From NCBI GenBank assembly GCA_003427395.1, contig BFEA01000504.1, positions 229,564 through 257,898 of the forward strand: a stretch of 28,335 bases of DNA, written 5' to 3'. The DNA is from Chara braunii (lineage: Eukaryota; Streptophyta; Charophyceae; Charales; Characeae). The notes below the pieces were generated by a model that ran no database searches, had not been told where the DNA came from, and saw only the letters and a list, made by a program, of their open reading frames with translations. Positions 28,021 through 28,335 of the stretch are shown here, one piece after another. Numbering within the stretch: position 1 is the stretch's first letter; each line of letters starts with the position of its first letter. A program made the position numbers and the translations under genes.

Positions 28021-28335
28021 GGAAGTACTTGGGAGATTCTTCGCCCATCGCAAACGTACGAACAGCCTGACAAGCACCAAAACGAAGTGGCCCTGCCAAC
28101 TCACCGGAAAACGAAAGGAAAAACGAAACGAAGTAAAAAAACTGTAACAACCTACTTTCCAAAAGAGGCACCTCTTGGCATCTCCCTGGGTAAGTCCGTT
28201 CTTTGGTCTGGAGATTTCCGTGACGCGGCCAGCGGGCCACCCCCCGGCAATACACTCCAGTGTCAGAATCTGGACTCCACAGTCCCTAACTAGATTCCCT
28301 CCCAAACGATCTCGTTGCCAGCGTGCACCTTCCAC
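28021..28335. other. Right edge, no gene recognised
   Basis: A minus-strand frame runs off the window end (27979-28335), but its sequence matches nothing I know and its distal part crosses the minisatellite edge. If the WD40 exon belongs to a real gene, upstream exons would lie here or beyond the window; I could not identify one. Confidence 0.4.

Overview
This window looks like nuclear DNA from a green-lineage eukaryote, most likely a charophyte alga of the Chara type. Three things point there. The 5' stem-loop and the 3' end of a U6 snRNA copy are of the plant type. The retroelement has a CCHC zinc knuckle, a GIY-YIG domain and a Penelope-like reverse transcriptase, in a style I associate with Chara. 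The sequence is dominated by transposon debris, long homopolymers and minisatellites. The Chara assignment is inference; the features below are read from the sequence. I see no intact protein-coding gene, only decayed mobile-element genes, one convincing host-type exon (WD40, resembling coatomer beta') and one weak exon candidate.

Layout. 1-2055: a large foldback repeat made of inverted arms and a roughly 580-bp tandem duplication. 2056-3077: AT-rich DNA, then a leader. 3078-10325: a degenerate Penelope-like retroelement in plus orientation, in the order zinc knuckle, basic coiled-coil region, GIY-YIG endonuclease, linker, reverse transcriptase (RT). The endonuclease lies before the RT, which is the permuted order. 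The RT is split by a 3.36-kb insertion (6565-9926) ending in poly(A); that insertion itself contains tandem repeats, a CAT microsatellite and a foldback MITE. A second copy of the insertion's 3' part lies inverted at 13803-14320. 14410-15370 is a purine-rich tandem array.

From about 15.4 kb the base composition becomes more balanced. This half holds a tRNA-like SINE head, an assembly gap flanked by identical 69-bp copies, a 40-base poly(C) run, and several TIR elements flanked by TTAA with ends like ACCACCAGTAC. The same family also occurs at 12253-12968. At 24593-24732 there is a U6 snRNA retropseudogene with poly(A) tail and near-perfect target-site duplication. The last kilobase is a minisatellite of GTACTAAG/CTTAGTAC hairpins, with a 123-bp segment inside it encoding a beta'-COP-like WD40 fragment on the minus strand.

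How the parts fit: two independent poly(A)-tailed insertions (the 3.36-kb element and U6) imply a LINE-type machinery acting in this genome. The TTAA elements imply a cut-and-paste transposase supplied in trans. The Penelope-like element is dead, with many stops and frameshifts. The right end may be intronic sequence of a minus-strand host gene.
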